From Lachnospiraceae bacterium (lineage in GTDB: Bacteria; Bacillota_A; Clostridia; Lachnospirales; Lachnospiraceae): DNA of 46,673 nt. Of this stretch, positions 1 through 8,909 are shown piece by piece (position 1 is the first letter of the stretch; every line of letters starts with the position of its first letter). The translations under genes were made by a program, and so were the position numbers. Under the pieces are notes generated by a model. It had not been told where the DNA came from. It ran no database searches and was given only the letters and a program-made list of their open reading frames with translations. Location: contig JAIKXO010000051.1 of NCBI GenBank assembly GCA_024684065.1, forward strand, positions 1-46,673, written 5' to 3'.

Positions 1-536
1 GCCATTTCGTTTTCAAGCCTTGTTTTCAGCTCAAAAACCTCCTGCTTGGTGGCCTGGTATTCATCTAAGAGCTGCCTGTCAAATGAATAGAGCTTTTCTA
101 TATAATCTGATTTATTTATGATATCCGATATGCTCTGGGAATCAGCCAGCATGTCTATGTATGATTTGTCGCCCTTCTCATACATGAACTTGATACGGAG
201 CTTCATAGCCTCCTGCTGCTGAGCTTCCTTTTCTTTGGCCGCTTCATATTGTACCGTGGCATCTTCGATCTCAACCTTTTTATCCGCGATGTCATCTTCT
301 ATGATATCTACGGTGAGCAAAAGATCTACAAGCTCGGCATCGATCTGGGAGATCTCATCCTCGATATCGCCTCTGCTCCCTTCCAAAGCTTCAATATCAT
401 CATTGATCGAATTCAGCTTGTTTTCCGCATCCTTTTTCTGATTCTGCGCATCGGTTTTAGTATCTGCGTAAATATTAAATGAAGCAGTCAGACAAAGAAC
501 TGACGCTGCCAGTAAAGAAATGACCCTTTTATTCAT
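1..536 (-). CDS. PcsB-like coiled-coil envelope protein, 5' part (partial)
   Basis: The 5' part of a minus-strand gene that runs off the left edge; about 178 residues are visible. It begins at an ATG (534-536) preceded by AAGGGG at good spacing. The N-terminus (MNKRVISLLAASVLCLTASF) is a signal peptide ending near Ala-Asp. The rest is a long, highly charged coiled coil (many Lys, Glu, Asp, Gln) with the sequence MYEKGDKSYIDMLADSQSIS. That is typical of the PcsB/EnvC-like N-terminal coiled coil of cell-wall hydrolases or their activators. In the family a C-terminal CHAP, NlpC/P60 or M23 domain follows, but that part is outside the window, so enzymatic activity cannot be judged. It probably acts outside the membrane in septum or peptidoglycan processing. 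Confidence 0.75.
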   Translation of the reverse strand, partial: MNKRVISLLAASVLCLTASFNIYADTKTDAQNQKKDAENKLNSINDDIEALEGSRGDIEDEISQIDAELVDLLLTVDIIEDDIADKKVEIEDATVQYEAAKEKEAQQQEAMKLRIKFMYEKGDKSYIDMLADSQSISDIINKSDYIEKLYSFDRQLLDEYQATKQEVFELKTRLENEM

Positions 537-623
537 ATTTTCCCCTTATCAAAAACCCTCCGGAAGCAATATTATGCTTCGTCTGTGAAAAGGCCCATCC
601 CCTTTGAGCCCGATCATCACCGG

Positions 624-646
624 TCCGGCCTGCATTTCAGGCCGGA
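624..646. other. stem-loop downstream of asnS
   Basis: A perfect 9-bp stem (TCCGGCCTG / CAGGCCGGA) with a 5-nt loop lies just past the asnS stop codon. No T-run follows in the asnS direction; the T-rich tract is on the plus-strand side. It may help end asnS transcription, but it is not a canonical intrinsic terminator. Confidence 0.35.
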
Positions 647-693
647 TCGTTATTTTTATGCACAGATTTGCGCCGCAAACCTGTTTATATATG

Positions 694-2082
694 TCAGTCG
701 CAGTTCCCCACGGTTCTGGGGAAGGGTATTACATCCCTTATGTTGGCGATTCCGGTCAGATACATGACCATTCTTTCAAATCCCAGGCCATATCCCGCAT
801 GGGTTACTGTCCCGTATTTCCTGAGATCAAGATAGAAGCCGTAATCCTCTTTATTGAGACCGAGCTCGTCCATTCTGGTAACCAGCTTGTCATAATCGGC
901 CTCCCTTTCGCTTCCTCCGATGATCTCTCCGATCCCGGGAACCAGGCAGTCCATCGCGGCGACCGTTTTACCGTCAGGATTCTGTTTCATATAAAAAGCC
1001 TTTATATCCTTCGGATAATCGGTCACAAAAACAGGCCGCTTAAACTGCTGTTCGGTAAGGAACCTTTCATGTTCGGTCTGGAGATCGCATCCCCATTCTA
1101 CCTTATAGTCAAACTGATCGTTATGTTTCTTTAAGATCTCGATGGCATCTGTATAGGTGATCCTTCCGAAGTCGGAATTTGCAACATTGTCGAGCCTTTC
1201 AAGGAGCCCCTTGTCGATAAACTGGTTGAAGAAATTCATTTCTTCGGGAGCATTTTCAATAACGTATGTTATAATATACTTTATCATGCTCTCCGCTATA
1301 TTCATATCATCCTGGAGATCAGCAAATGCCATTTCGGGCTCTATCATCCAGAATTCGGCCGCATGCCTTGTGGTATTGGAATTTTCGGCCCTGAAGGTGG
1401 GTCCGAAGGTATATATATTCTTAAAGGCCATTGCGTAAGTCTCACCGTTAAGCTGTCCGCTGACCGTGAGATTGGCAGGCTTGCCGAAAAAGTCCTTCGT
1501 GTAATCGACGGTACTGTCTTCATTTTGCGGCACATTTTCAAGATCAAGCGTCGTGACCTTGAACATCTCTCCGGCGCCCTCGCAATCGCTTCCCGTAATG
1601 ATCGGCGTATGGACATAAACAAAATCCCTGTCCTGGAAAAACTTATGTATGGCATAGGCCGCGAGTGAACGGACCCTGAAGACCGCCTCAAAGGTATTGG
1701 TGCGCGGCCTTAAATGCGCTATCGTACGCAGATATTCAAGACTATGGCGCTTCTTCTGGAGCGGATAATCAGGGGTGGAGGCTCCTTCGACCTTTATCTC
1801 TTCCGCCTGTATCTCAAAGGGCTGCTTGGCCTGCGGGGTCGGAACAAGGACTCCCTTTACGATTATCGCCGCCCCTACGTTAAGTGAAGAGATATCCTTA
1901 AAATTCTCAAGCTTATCGGAGTAAACGACCTGAATCGGATCGAAATACGTTCCGTCGTTTACGACAATAAAACCGAAGGTCTTGGAATCTCGGATACTCC
2001 TTACCCATCCTCCTATAGTGATCTCTTTATTGAGATAATCATCCCTTGTTTTAAAAATTGATTTTACAGAAACCAGATCCAT
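694..2082 (-). CDS. asnS: asparagine--tRNA ligase
   Basis: Class II aminoacyl-tRNA synthetase of 462 residues that charges tRNA-Asn with asparagine in the cytoplasm. The N-terminal OB-fold anticodon-binding domain (about residues 1-110) includes [18 protein letters not shown]. The catalytic core has class II motif 2 ([15 protein letters not shown]) and motif 3 ([13 protein letters not shown]), and the C-terminus [13 protein letters not shown] is the usual AsnRS ending. Length matches bacterial AsnRS (about 463). The ATG at 2080-2082 has a GGCGG element about 9 nt upstream. The gene lies 97 bp downstream of a lipoprotein isomerase on the same strand. No T-box is visible in that short gap. Complete and ordinary. 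Confidence 0.97.
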   Translation of the reverse strand: MDLVSVKSIFKTRDDYLNKEITIGGWVRSIRDSKTFGFIVVNDGTYFDPIQVVYSDKLENFKDISSLNVGAAIIVKGVLVPTPQAKQPFEIQAEEIKVEGASTPDYPLQKKRHSLEYLRTIAHLRPRTNTFEAVFRVRSLAAYAIHKFFQDRDFVYVHTPIITGSDCEGAGEMFKVTTLDLENVPQNEDSTVDYTKDFFGKPANLTVSGQLNGETYAMAFKNIYTFGPTFRAENSNTTRHAAEFWMIEPEMAFADLQDDMNIAESMIKYIITYVIENAPEEMNFFNQFIDKGLLERLDNVANSDFGRITYTDAIEILKKHNDQFDYKVEWGCDLQTEHERFLTEQQFKRPVFVTDYPKDIKAFYMKQNPDGKTVAAMDCLVPGIGEIIGGSEREADYDKLVTRMDELGLNKEDYGFYLDLRKYGTVTHAGYGLGFERMVMYLTGIANIRDVIPFPRTVGNCD

Positions 2083-2179
2083 TGTAATTACCGCCTTAAT
2101 TATTGTTTGCTTATTCGTATCCTGTCATGCCTGAAAGCTACGCAGACTATGATCGATTAGTTTATATTGCTATATGTTA

Positions 2180-3265
2180 TTATTTCGAATCTCTTTCTTT
2201 GACGGATATCACCGCGTTATCCGCAAGAAATTCCTGAACCTTTGACTCAAGTATGTATTCCCTGAATTCATTCAGGTCCGTTGAATTAATAAACTCTTCC
2301 CTTGAAGGATAGTTATACATGGCGACGTATTCATCGATGCCTTCGTTTAGTTCCTCGTCAGTGATATTAAGACCTTCGGCATCAGCGATGGCGTGAAGCA
2401 CCAGGGATTCCTTGGCAGCCTTCAGGGCGTAGTCCGCGGTCTGCTCTTCAAACTCAGCCTCGGTGATCCCCATCGAGCCGCTTAAAAACTCATCCATTGT
2501 CATATTGTAGCTCTCGGCATATGCGAGGGCGTTATTCTTCATGAGTTCTTTCTTTTCGTCAACGAGCTTTTCGGGAAGGGATCCTTTAACCGTGGCATTT
2601 TTAACCGCCTGCTCCCAGAGGTCCGTATACATGGCGGAATCAGCGTACTGCAGCCGTTCAGAGGTCAGATCCTCTTTTAATTTTACCTTATAATCGGCAA
2701 TGCTTTCATACTCACCGTTTGTATATTCCTTTACGGCTTCGTCGGTGATCTTTGTTTCTGCCGGTTTCTTCAGGGAATTTACGGTTACTTCAAAGACAAC
2801 ATCCTGTCCCGCAAGCTCGGCTGCGCCGTAATCCTCCGGAAAAGTGAGGTCAAGATCCTTTGTTTCCCCCACCTTCATTCCAATCATCGATTCCTCGAAT
2901 CCCGGGATAAAGGTTCCGGAGCCGATCTTCAGATCATACCCCTTTCCTGTTCCGCCGTCAAAAGCAACTCCGTCACGCTTCCCTACAAAGTCGATGTTTG
3001 CGATATCGCCTTCTCTTACGTCGTCATGGTCGGTTATCTCCTCATACCTGGCCTCGGAGGAAAGAAGCGATTCAAGCAGGTTTTCAACATCCTTGTCGGT
3101 AACCTCCGTGGATAATCTTTCGACCTTAAGTCCCTTATACTCCCCAAGCTCAATATACTCAAGAGGGTCGTAGCCGCCAGCCCCGGACGCATCTTCTTCA
3201 GTGCCGCAGGCGGAAACAAGACATAAAACTATCGCAAGAACGATAAACTTATTCAATTTTTTCAT
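2180..3265 (-). CDS. trigger-factor-like peptidyl-prolyl isomerase lipoprotein
   Basis: An exported lipoprotein of 361 residues. I chose the ATG at 3263-3265 because GGAG sits about 7 nt upstream and it gives a clean lipoprotein signal (KKLNKF, hydrophobic stretch, VSAC lipobox, Cys20). About residues 30-90 resemble the start of trigger-factor-type proteins (LEYIELGEYKGLKVERLSTE). An FKBP-type isomerase domain follows (about 90-170; GDIANIDFVGKRDGVAFDGG, FIPGFEESMIGMKVGE), then a helical trigger-factor C-terminal region. Many Clostridia carry such membrane-anchored trigger-factor homologues, presumed folding helpers for exported proteins; the client proteins are unknown. A longer start at 3290-3292 is possible but gives no better ribosome binding site. 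Confidence 0.88.
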   Translation of the reverse strand: MKKLNKFIVLAIVLCLVSACGTEEDASGAGGYDPLEYIELGEYKGLKVERLSTEVTDKDVENLLESLLSSEARYEEITDHDDVREGDIANIDFVGKRDGVAFDGGTGKGYDLKIGSGTFIPGFEESMIGMKVGETKDLDLTFPEDYGAAELAGQDVVFEVTVNSLKKPAETKITDEAVKEYTNGEYESIADYKVKLKEDLTSERLQYADSAMYTDLWEQAVKNATVKGSLPEKLVDEKKELMKNNALAYAESYNMTMDEFLSGSMGITEAEFEEQTADYALKAAKESLVLHAIADAEGLNITDEELNEGIDEYVAMYNYPSREEFINSTDLNEFREYILESKVQEFLADNAVISVKERDSK

Positions 3266-3459
3266 AATAATCTCCAAACTTATGTAAATCATATCATTTT
3301 TTTCCAGTATTTACAATAATTTTAAGGCAAGCTTCACTTTTATCCATGCAGATGTTAAAATGAACCAGTGAAAGTTCTGTAAACAGAACTTTTCGGTCGT
3401 TTTAAGTTTGCTAAATCAAACATAGAACAGATTAATTATACAGGATACAGGAGTTTTTT

Positions 3460-4524
3460 ATGGACGATCATTCAAGGTCAAGGGTTCTTATAGTTGATGA
3501 CATGCGTGTCAACAGACTGATCCTGTCATCCCTTCTGTCTTCAGGCGGCATTGATTCCGATCTTGCTGAGGGCGGAGCCGAATGCCTTAGGCTTTGCCGG
3601 GACAACAAATACGATCTGATCCTTTTGGACCACAGAATGCCGGATCTCGACGGGGTGGAGACACTCGTAAGGCTTAAACAGATATTTACGGAGTCGGGAA
3701 GGGAAGTGCCCGTCGTCTGCCATACCACAGAGGATGCGTCCAGGAATATTAATCTTTATAAGGCCGCGGGCTTTGCCGACGTTCTGATTAAGCCCATAGA
3801 TCCGGGTGAACTTTCAAAGATCCTGATGACCTATCTGCCGGAAGGAAAAGATGTTCAAAAAAGCGGATCAGAAGCCGATGAAAAGCTCAATAAGGAGATA
3901 TCAAAGCTTCCGGACTGGCTTAAGAAGGTTCCCGGGATAAATGTCGTATCGGGGATCAGACACTGCGAGACGGCAGAGGATTATCTGGATGCCCTTTCCG
4001 TGTTTTCCGGATCGATCGAAAAAAAGGCTTCCGAAATCGAGAAATACCAGAAGGAAGAAAACTACGGCATATATGTGGCCAGGGTACATTCCCTGAAAAG
4101 CATGGCTGCCGTAATAGGCGCTGAGGAGCTTTCGGATGATGCGGCAAAGCTTGAAGACGCGGGGCACCATGAAGATTTTGAGCTTATCGGTAAAGAGACC
4201 GCAAAGCTTGTGGATGATTACAGGAAATACTCAGAATATCTTGCTCCCCTTAATGATAAAGAAAAGAGCGGGAAAGAAGAAAGCTCCGAAGAGCTTTTAG
4301 AGATCACGGATGAGCAGCTTAAGGATGCCGACAGGGCAATAGCCGAGTTTGTTTCCTGCTACGACAGCGAAAGCATTATGAGCACTATCTCCGCTTTAAA
4401 AGCTTACAGACTTCCTGAGGGAGAGCTTAAAAGAATAGAGCGGCTTGAGACCGCACTCGGCCAATGCGATTGGGAAGAGCTGAGAAACATTACGACAGAA
4501 GACGGGAGAGCCCTGAATGGATAA
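3460..4524 (+). CDS. response regulator with receiver and Hpt domains
   Basis: A 354-residue signalling protein. The N-terminal receiver domain (about 8-125) has the acidic pair (VDDMRVNR), the phospho-acceptor Asp57 in LLDHRMPDLDG, a conserved Thr (HTTED) and the conserved Lys (LIKPIDP). Around residues 150-250 is an Hpt-like four-helix domain with the phosphotransfer motif RVHSLKSMAA (His near 210). The C-terminal 100 residues are acidic and helical with no recognised domain. REC-Hpt proteins normally relay phosphate from a hybrid sensor kinase, which is not in this window. The ATG has AGGAG 6 nt upstream. The stop overlaps the next gene by 8 nt, so the two are very likely co-translated and may act on the same relay. 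Confidence 0.85.
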   Translation: MDDHSRSRVLIVDDMRVNRLILSSLLSSGGIDSDLAEGGAECLRLCRDNKYDLILLDHRMPDLDGVETLVRLKQIFTESGREVPVVCHTTEDASRNINLYKAAGFADVLIKPIDPGELSKILMTYLPEGKDVQKSGSEADEKLNKEISKLPDWLKKVPGINVVSGIRHCETAEDYLDALSVFSGSIEKKASEIEKYQKEENYGIYVARVHSLKSMAAVIGAEELSDDAAKLEDAGHHEDFELIGKETAKLVDDYRKYSEYLAPLNDKEKSGKEESSEELLEITDEQLKDADRAIAEFVSCYDSESIMSTISALKAYRLPEGELKRIERLETALGQCDWEELRNITTEDGRALNG

Positions 4525-5281
4525 AAAGGTCATTGTTGTCGAAGGTACTCACGGCTTTGTAAATACGGCCATAGAGCTAAAGCTTAAAAATGCGGGTTTT
4601 GAAGTGATCATACTCCCGGATGATGTGGATATAATAGATGATCATCGCTATGATGCCGATATAGTCCTTTATTTTCCTGAAGGTACGAGTGCGAAGATCG
4701 ATTCTGTCATGAGATATCTTACGGCCCTTAGCAGAGAAGAGCATAAAACCCTCTGCCTTGTCGGAGAGGACGCTTTTATCCACAGAGCAAAGAAATCGGA
4801 GGGAGGAGAGTGCGTCTATGCCGAGTATTCCCGTCCCGTCAACATCAATTCCCTGGTCGAGGATATGGAGAAGCTTTCAGAGGCAATAGATGAATACCAT
4901 CGGGAAAAGTCCATACTTGTGATCGACGATGACAACGATTTTCTGACAATAATGAAAAGCTGGCTGAAAAGCAGTTATCTGGTGGAAGGAGTACGCTCCG
5001 GCAACGAGGCGTTTCACTATCTTGAAATGAAGCATCCGGACCTTATCCTTCTGGACTATGAGATGCCGGGACTTGACGGTTATGAAGTCATGGACAAGAT
5101 ACATAAAAATCCTCATACCTACAGGATCCCGATCATCTTTCTTACCGGAAAAAACGACAGGGAGAGCGTCATCCGGATCCTTAAGCATAAATCTGACGGT
5201 TATCTTTTAAAATCAATGCCCAAAGAGGAGCTTTTGGATAATCTTGAGAGGTTTTTTGCAGAAAGTATTCTGAAAAAATAA
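4517..5281 (+). CDS. tandem receiver protein (degenerate receiver plus active receiver)
   Basis: A 254-residue protein with two receiver-like halves. Residues 1-125 have a receiver-like strand/helix pattern (KKVIVVEGTHGFVNTAIELKL, YDADIVLYFPEG), but the acidic pair and phospho-acceptor Asp are missing, so this half looks like a pseudo-receiver. Residues about 131-250 form a complete receiver: ILVIDDDNDFL, LILLDYEMPGLDG (acceptor Asp near 180), FLTGKND and YLLKSMP. There is no DNA-binding or enzymatic output domain, so the output is probably protein-protein interaction. The start overlaps the upstream REC-Hpt gene and has GGGAG 8 nt before it. A CheY-like or relay role is inference. Confidence 0.82.
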   Translation: MDKKVIVVEGTHGFVNTAIELKLKNAGFEVIILPDDVDIIDDHRYDADIVLYFPEGTSAKIDSVMRYLTALSREEHKTLCLVGEDAFIHRAKKSEGGECVYAEYSRPVNINSLVEDMEKLSEAIDEYHREKSILVIDDDNDFLTIMKSWLKSSYLVEGVRSGNEAFHYLEMKHPDLILLDYEMPGLDGYEVMDKIHKNPHTYRIPIIFLTGKNDRESVIRILKHKSDGYLLKSMPKEELLDNLERFFAESILKK

Positions 5282-5337
5282 CATCGTTATGTTTGCAGAT
5301 TCCGTTTTATTTCCTTTGATTTTTTAAAGCGTGAGGC

Positions 5338-5365
5338 TTGATATCAGATAGAATTATTGTATAAT
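5338..5365 (+). promoter_or_regulatory. sigma-A-type promoter upstream of the membrane protein and guaA
   Basis: TTGATA at 5338-5343 and a perfect TATAAT at 5360-5365 are separated by 16 nt. The promoter would leave a ~150-nt leader before the gene at 5524. The leader has GC-rich short repeats (GCCGGTGAATCCGG) but no riboswitch I can identify. Confidence 0.6.
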
Positions 5366-5523
5366 TATCGGGGTTTTTAAATTTTAATATTCATTGACTG
5401 CTAATGCCGGTGAATCCGGTTAAGTGATGCGGACCGGATATCAGTTTATGCCAGATCATATCTCTGACAAGTCAGGCTGATAGAAGCTGCCGTTATCTGA
5501 TTATCGCAGTAAGGAGGAAGATT

Positions 5524-6009
5524 ATGACCAAGGGAATCATCATCATGATCATAGTTCTGGTGGTGCTCATAGGTTTGGTGGTTGCGCTTTATTTCTTCGG
5601 GAAACGCGCCCAGAAAAAGCAGAAGGAGCAGGAGGAACAGCTTCAGGCCTATAAACAGACGGTATCCATGCTGATTATTGACAAAAAACGGATGAAAATA
5701 AAGGATTCCGGACTGCCTCAGGTTGTCATAGACCAGACGCCGAAATATTTAAGATGGTCCAAGCTCCCCATAGTTAAGGCAAAGGTCGGACCGCAGATCA
5801 TGAGCATGGTATGCGATGAGAAGATCTTTGACGATGTTCCCGTAAAAAGAGAGGTCAAGGCGACCATCAGCGGCATCTATATCATCGGTGTCAAGGGGAT
5901 TCACGGAAAACCTGCGCCCAAGGAGGAAAAGAAAAAGAGCAGGTTAAAGCAGGCTGTGGAGAAGCTTCAGGAAAAAGCCGGCGCCAAGCCTATTTCCAAG
6001 AAGAAATAA
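5524..6009 (+). CDS. small single-pass membrane protein, unknown function
   Basis: A 161-residue protein of unknown role. An N-terminal membrane helix (about 3-26, IIIMIIVLVVLIGLVVALYF) is followed by a basic, Gln/Glu-rich linker (KRAQKKQKEQEEQLQAYKQ) and a globular cytoplasmic part (about 45-125). The tail is Lys/Glu-rich (EKKKSRLKQAVEKLQEKAG). The basic residues directly after the helix predict a cytoplasmic C-terminus. The ATG has AAGGAGGAAG upstream, an excellent ribosome binding site. It lies 200 bp ahead of guaA in the same direction and probably shares the promoter at 5338. I recognise no domain. The helix-plus-basic-tail form resembles YajC-type accessory proteins only in layout. Confidence 0.75.
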   Translation: MTKGIIIMIIVLVVLIGLVVALYFFGKRAQKKQKEQEEQLQAYKQTVSMLIIDKKRMKIKDSGLPQVVIDQTPKYLRWSKLPIVKAKVGPQIMSMVCDEKIFDDVPVKREVKATISGIYIIGVKGIHGKPAPKEEKKKSRLKQAVEKLQEKAGAKPISKKK

Positions 6010-6209
6010 CAGGAGGAAGCCGGTGATCCCGGGCTGCCGAACCGGAACAGGGATCTGAAGAAGACAGGGATCTGGAAAACGAGTATAACATGATGCAGCC
6101 GGCAGGGTAAGGAATTAAGCCGCTTTGAGGTACGCGGCCGGCGCGGATTCATTAACGAAACGGTAAGCAGTTTCTTTAATGAGAATATAAAAGTACGAGG
6201 AGGAATATT

Positions 6210-7193
6210 ATGAAAAATGACAGAAGGCCTGATGATATGGCAAGGATCACTGCCCCGGAGCTTGCGGATGCTTTCATAGAAGAGCAGATCTCCCTGCTTC
6301 GTGAGCAGATCGGTAACAAAAAGGTTTTGCTTGCGCTTTCAGGAGGCGTGGATTCCTCAGTGGTTGCGGCGATGCTGATCAGGGCAGTAGGCGACCAGCT
6401 TACCTGTGTTCATGTCAACCACGGGCTCCTTAGAAAAGGAGAACCCGAGCAGGTAATAGAAGTGTTCCGGAATCAGATGAAGGCAAATCTCATTTATGTG
6501 GACGCTACAGACCGTTTTCTTGATAAACTGAAGGGAGTTGACGATCCCGAGGAAAAACGTAAGATAATCGGAAAAGAGTTTATAGATGTTTTTGCGGAAG
6601 AGGCAAGGAAGCTTGATAACATAGAGTTTCTGGCGCAGGGAACCATATGGCCGGATATTCTGGAAAGCGAGAACGGGATCAAGGCCCATCATAATGCGGG
6701 AGGTCTTCCCGAGGACCTGAAGTTTGAGCTTGTAGAACCGGTGAAGATATTGTTTAAGGATGAGGTAAGGGTGGTAGGAGAACGCCTTGGCCTTCCCGCC
6801 AACATGGTTTACCGTCAGCCTTTCCCCGGCCCCGGGCTTGGAGTGCGCTGCCCCGGAGCGATCACAAGGGACAGGCTCGAAGCAGTACGCGAATCCGATG
6901 CGATCCTTAGAGAGGAATTTGCAAAGAACGGCCTGGAAGGAAAGGTATGGCAGTACTTTACGGTTGTTCCCGACATTAAATCCACAGGCATAAAGGACGG
7001 AAAGAGGGTATTTGAATGGCCTGTGATCATCAGGGCTATAAATACAAAGGACGCCATGACAGCCGAGGTCGAAGAGATACCGTTTGAGCTTATGAAGCAT
7101 CTTGTTCAAAGGATCACAAGCGAGGTAAAGGGCGTAAACCGCGTGCTTTACGACTTCACCCCGAAGCCGACCGCGACGATCGAGTACGAATAA
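6210..7193 (+). CDS. guaA: GMP synthetase, ATP-pyrophosphatase subunit lacking the glutaminase domain
   Basis: Converts XMP to GMP with ATP and ammonia. The 327 residues match only the C-terminal synthetase part of ordinary bacterial GuaA (about 515 residues). The P-loop is LLALSGGVDSSVVAAML (about 40-56), followed by THVNHGLLRKGE-like and FLAQGTIWPD motifs, the GMP-binding/dimerisation segment FPGPGLGVR, and the terminal KPTATIEYE. The N-terminal class I glutamine amidotransferase domain is absent, and the ATG has a perfect GAGGAGG ribosome binding site, so this is not a truncation artefact of start choice. The enzyme must use free ammonia or a separate glutaminase subunit, as in archaeal two-subunit GMP synthetases. 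The 3' end of guaA is a known integration hotspot, and an accessory island follows. Confidence 0.93.
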   Translation: MKNDRRPDDMARITAPELADAFIEEQISLLREQIGNKKVLLALSGGVDSSVVAAMLIRAVGDQLTCVHVNHGLLRKGEPEQVIEVFRNQMKANLIYVDATDRFLDKLKGVDDPEEKRKIIGKEFIDVFAEEARKLDNIEFLAQGTIWPDILESENGIKAHHNAGGLPEDLKFELVEPVKILFKDEVRVVGERLGLPANMVYRQPFPGPGLGVRCPGAITRDRLEAVRESDAILREEFAKNGLEGKVWQYFTVVPDIKSTGIKDGKRVFEWPVIIRAINTKDAMTAEVEEIPFELMKHLVQRITSEVKGVNRVLYDFTPKPTATIEYE

Positions 7194-7268
7194 TGTACAT
7201 GTCATAGGGCAAAGCAGATTATCCTCGAAGAGGTAAACTGTCTTATCCTGTATGAATTAAATAGAACA

Positions 7269-7399
7269 ATAGTAACAGACCTTGAAAAGGCTTTTAAATC
7301 ACCTTTCCAAGGTCTGTTCTTTTGTTTATTAACCCTTGTAGTATAAGGCGTTGATAGGATTATAATTTATATCTTTTATAGATATCCAAAAGAAGAAGT
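7269..7399. repeat. island repeat copy 1 (hairpin plus ~80 bp flank)
   Basis: The first of two ~130-bp direct repeats that bracket the AAA/TOPRIM gene pair. It opens with a 17-bp inverted repeat (AACAGACCTTGAAAAGG at 7274-7290, CCTTTCCAAGGTCTGTT at 7302-7318, one mismatch). A T-rich tract (TCTTTTGTTT) follows, then a flank reading AACCCTTGTAGTATAAGG...ATCTTTTATAGATATC. It lies 75 bp after the guaA stop and could also serve as its terminator. The second copy is at 9655 and a hairpin-only copy is at 12876. Confidence 0.85.
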
Positions 7400-7510
7400 A
7401 AGACTAAACAGAATGGCTGAAGCTTGCTGCTAATAAAATGATTTATAGTTCAATAATACTGGAAAACTTATGGAAACATAGAAATACTCTTAAATTATAC
7501 TCTGTTTTTA

Positions 7511-7538
7511 TTGACAATAAGCAAAAACATAGTATAAT
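7511..7538 (+). promoter_or_regulatory. strong promoter for the AAA/TOPRIM pair
   Basis: Perfect TTGACA (7511-7516) and perfect TATAAT (7533-7538) with a 16-nt spacer. Transcription would begin near 7545, so the TTG at 7551 would be almost leaderless. This favours the ATG at 7584, which has GAGAGGG 8 nt upstream, as the real start of the first gene. Confidence 0.75.
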
Positions 7539-7583
7539 TCCTAATGATGATTGAGTTTATATGCTATCAGAGAGGGTAAAACT

Positions 7584-8909
7584 ATGTATGTAGGCCAATA
7601 TGAACCTGTAAAAATGCCGACGAGTGGTAAACTTCATATCCAGAAGAATGGATATGTATATTGGTCCAATGCCTCCAAGTGGGACAAGGAAAAAAAACGT
7701 AGCATTGATAACCGGGTCTCTATTGGTAAGGTAATTCCGGATCAGCCTGATATGATGTATCCAAATAAAAAATATTTTGACATATTTGGAATTGATCCTG
7801 ATGATAACGAAAAGAAAGGCAAGGGGATGAATAATATGCTTAGTAATCTGAATATTGAGAATTTCAGGGGTATCCAGAAGCTTGATATTAAAGACATGCG
7901 CCGCCTTGTCTTGATGTCTGGAAATAATAATGTTGGGAAAAGTTCTGTCCTGGAAGCAGTGTTTTTCATTATGGATCATCTTTCTCCTGATTCTTTCAAT
8001 CATATGAACGGGTTCCGAGGATCAAGTGTTCCTACGAACGGAGTCAGCCTATGGGAACCTCTCTTTTATCAAATGAATCCGGATAATAAAATCAGGATAC
8101 AAACAACACGAGGAGAAGATACCCTTACATTAACTTACTCGAAAGATGAGAGCTACATTCCCGCCCAGAATGGAGGCATACCTAAAAATGTAGCTGGTAA
8201 TTTTCAGTCATCGGCTAAGAGAAGTTATACTTTGCGTTTTGATTTTCAGGTTGTGGGATCAGTTGATTACTCCGAAATTGGACATTTTACGACAAGTGAT
8301 AGTGGAACTCTCCGAGAGATTTCTGATGATAATGGTGAGAAGCAATTTATGCAACTTACGTATACTTCGTTTGTGAACAATAACTTTGTTCGCACTGATC
8401 GTGCGATTCTAGATAGAATGGGAAAAGCAGAACTCAATGGTGAGAAGGAGATAATCATTAATTTTTTAAAGCGTATTGATTCTTCGATAAGTGATATTGT
8501 CACCCTATCTGTAAGTGGAATTCCGCAGCTTTATATTAATTCCAATAAAAAGCTTCTACCAATTCAGTTCTCCGGAGACGGAATCAATAAGTTGCTCTAT
8601 ATTGTTTTGAGCATTATGGATGCTAAGGATGGGATTCTACTTGTAGATGAGATAGATACTGGTTTTCATTACTCCATGTATAAGGATTTATGGAAAATCG
8701 TAGCTGATGTCAGTAATGATTATAACTGCCAGGTAATTGCAACGACTCACAGTTATGAAAACATTGTGGGCGCTGTTGAAGGGACAAAAGATTATCCTGA
8801 AGACTTTTCTTTTTACCGCCTTGGCTTTGATAAAGAAGGACTCAAATCTTTCCGTTTTAGCTATGACCTTCTTAAGAGCGCGCTTCGTTCAGATATGGAG
8901 GTGCGTTGA
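7584..8909 (+). CDS. AAA15/OLD-like ATPase of a two-gene defence-type module
   Basis: A 441-residue ATPase of the OLD/RecF-like AAA15 type. Residues about 85-105 start the fold (SNLNIENFRGIQKLDI). Walker A is SGNNNVGKSS (about 112-121) and Walker B is ILLVDEIDTGFHYS (near 350), followed by the IATTHS switch region. The first ~80 residues are foreign to this fold and contain GYVYWSNASKWDKEKKRS...RVSIGK...YPNKKYF, which looks like the N-terminus of an IS1634-type transposase. An internal ATG at 7836, with AAGGGG 9 nt upstream, would give the standard ATPase start. The gene overlaps the next by TGATG. In OLD and PARIS systems such ATPases control a TOPRIM nuclease in response to phage; here that role is inferred. 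Confidence 0.85.
   Translation: MYVGQYEPVKMPTSGKLHIQKNGYVYWSNASKWDKEKKRSIDNRVSIGKVIPDQPDMMYPNKKYFDIFGIDPDDNEKKGKGMNNMLSNLNIENFRGIQKLDIKDMRRLVLMSGNNNVGKSSVLEAVFFIMDHLSPDSFNHMNGFRGSSVPTNGVSLWEPLFYQMNPDNKIRIQTTRGEDTLTLTYSKDESYIPAQNGGIPKNVAGNFQSSAKRSYTLRFDFQVVGSVDYSEIGHFTTSDSGTLREISDDNGEKQFMQLTYTSFVNNNFVRTDRAILDRMGKAELNGEKEIIINFLKRIDSSISDIVTLSVSGIPQLYINSNKKLLPIQFSGDGINKLLYIVLSIMDAKDGILLVDEIDTGFHYSMYKDLWKIVADVSNDYNCQVIATTHSYENIVGAVEGTKDYPEDFSFYRLGFDKEGLKSFRFSYDLLKSALRSDMEVR

Noticed and set aside
2083..2179. T-box upstream of asnS
   Set aside because: The gap is only 97 bp and lacks the T-box sequence, specifier stem and terminator.
5366..5523. Riboswitch in the leader of the small membrane protein
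   Set aside because: Some short pairings exist, but no conserved core of a class I know could be matched.
6010..6209. Purine riboswitch or missing GATase frame before guaA
   Set aside because: No guanine-riboswitch core and no open frame for an amidotransferase are present in this 200-bp gap.
6357..7205. Minus-strand frame of 282 residues opposite guaA
   Set aside because: Antisense to a conserved enzyme and of unlikely composition.
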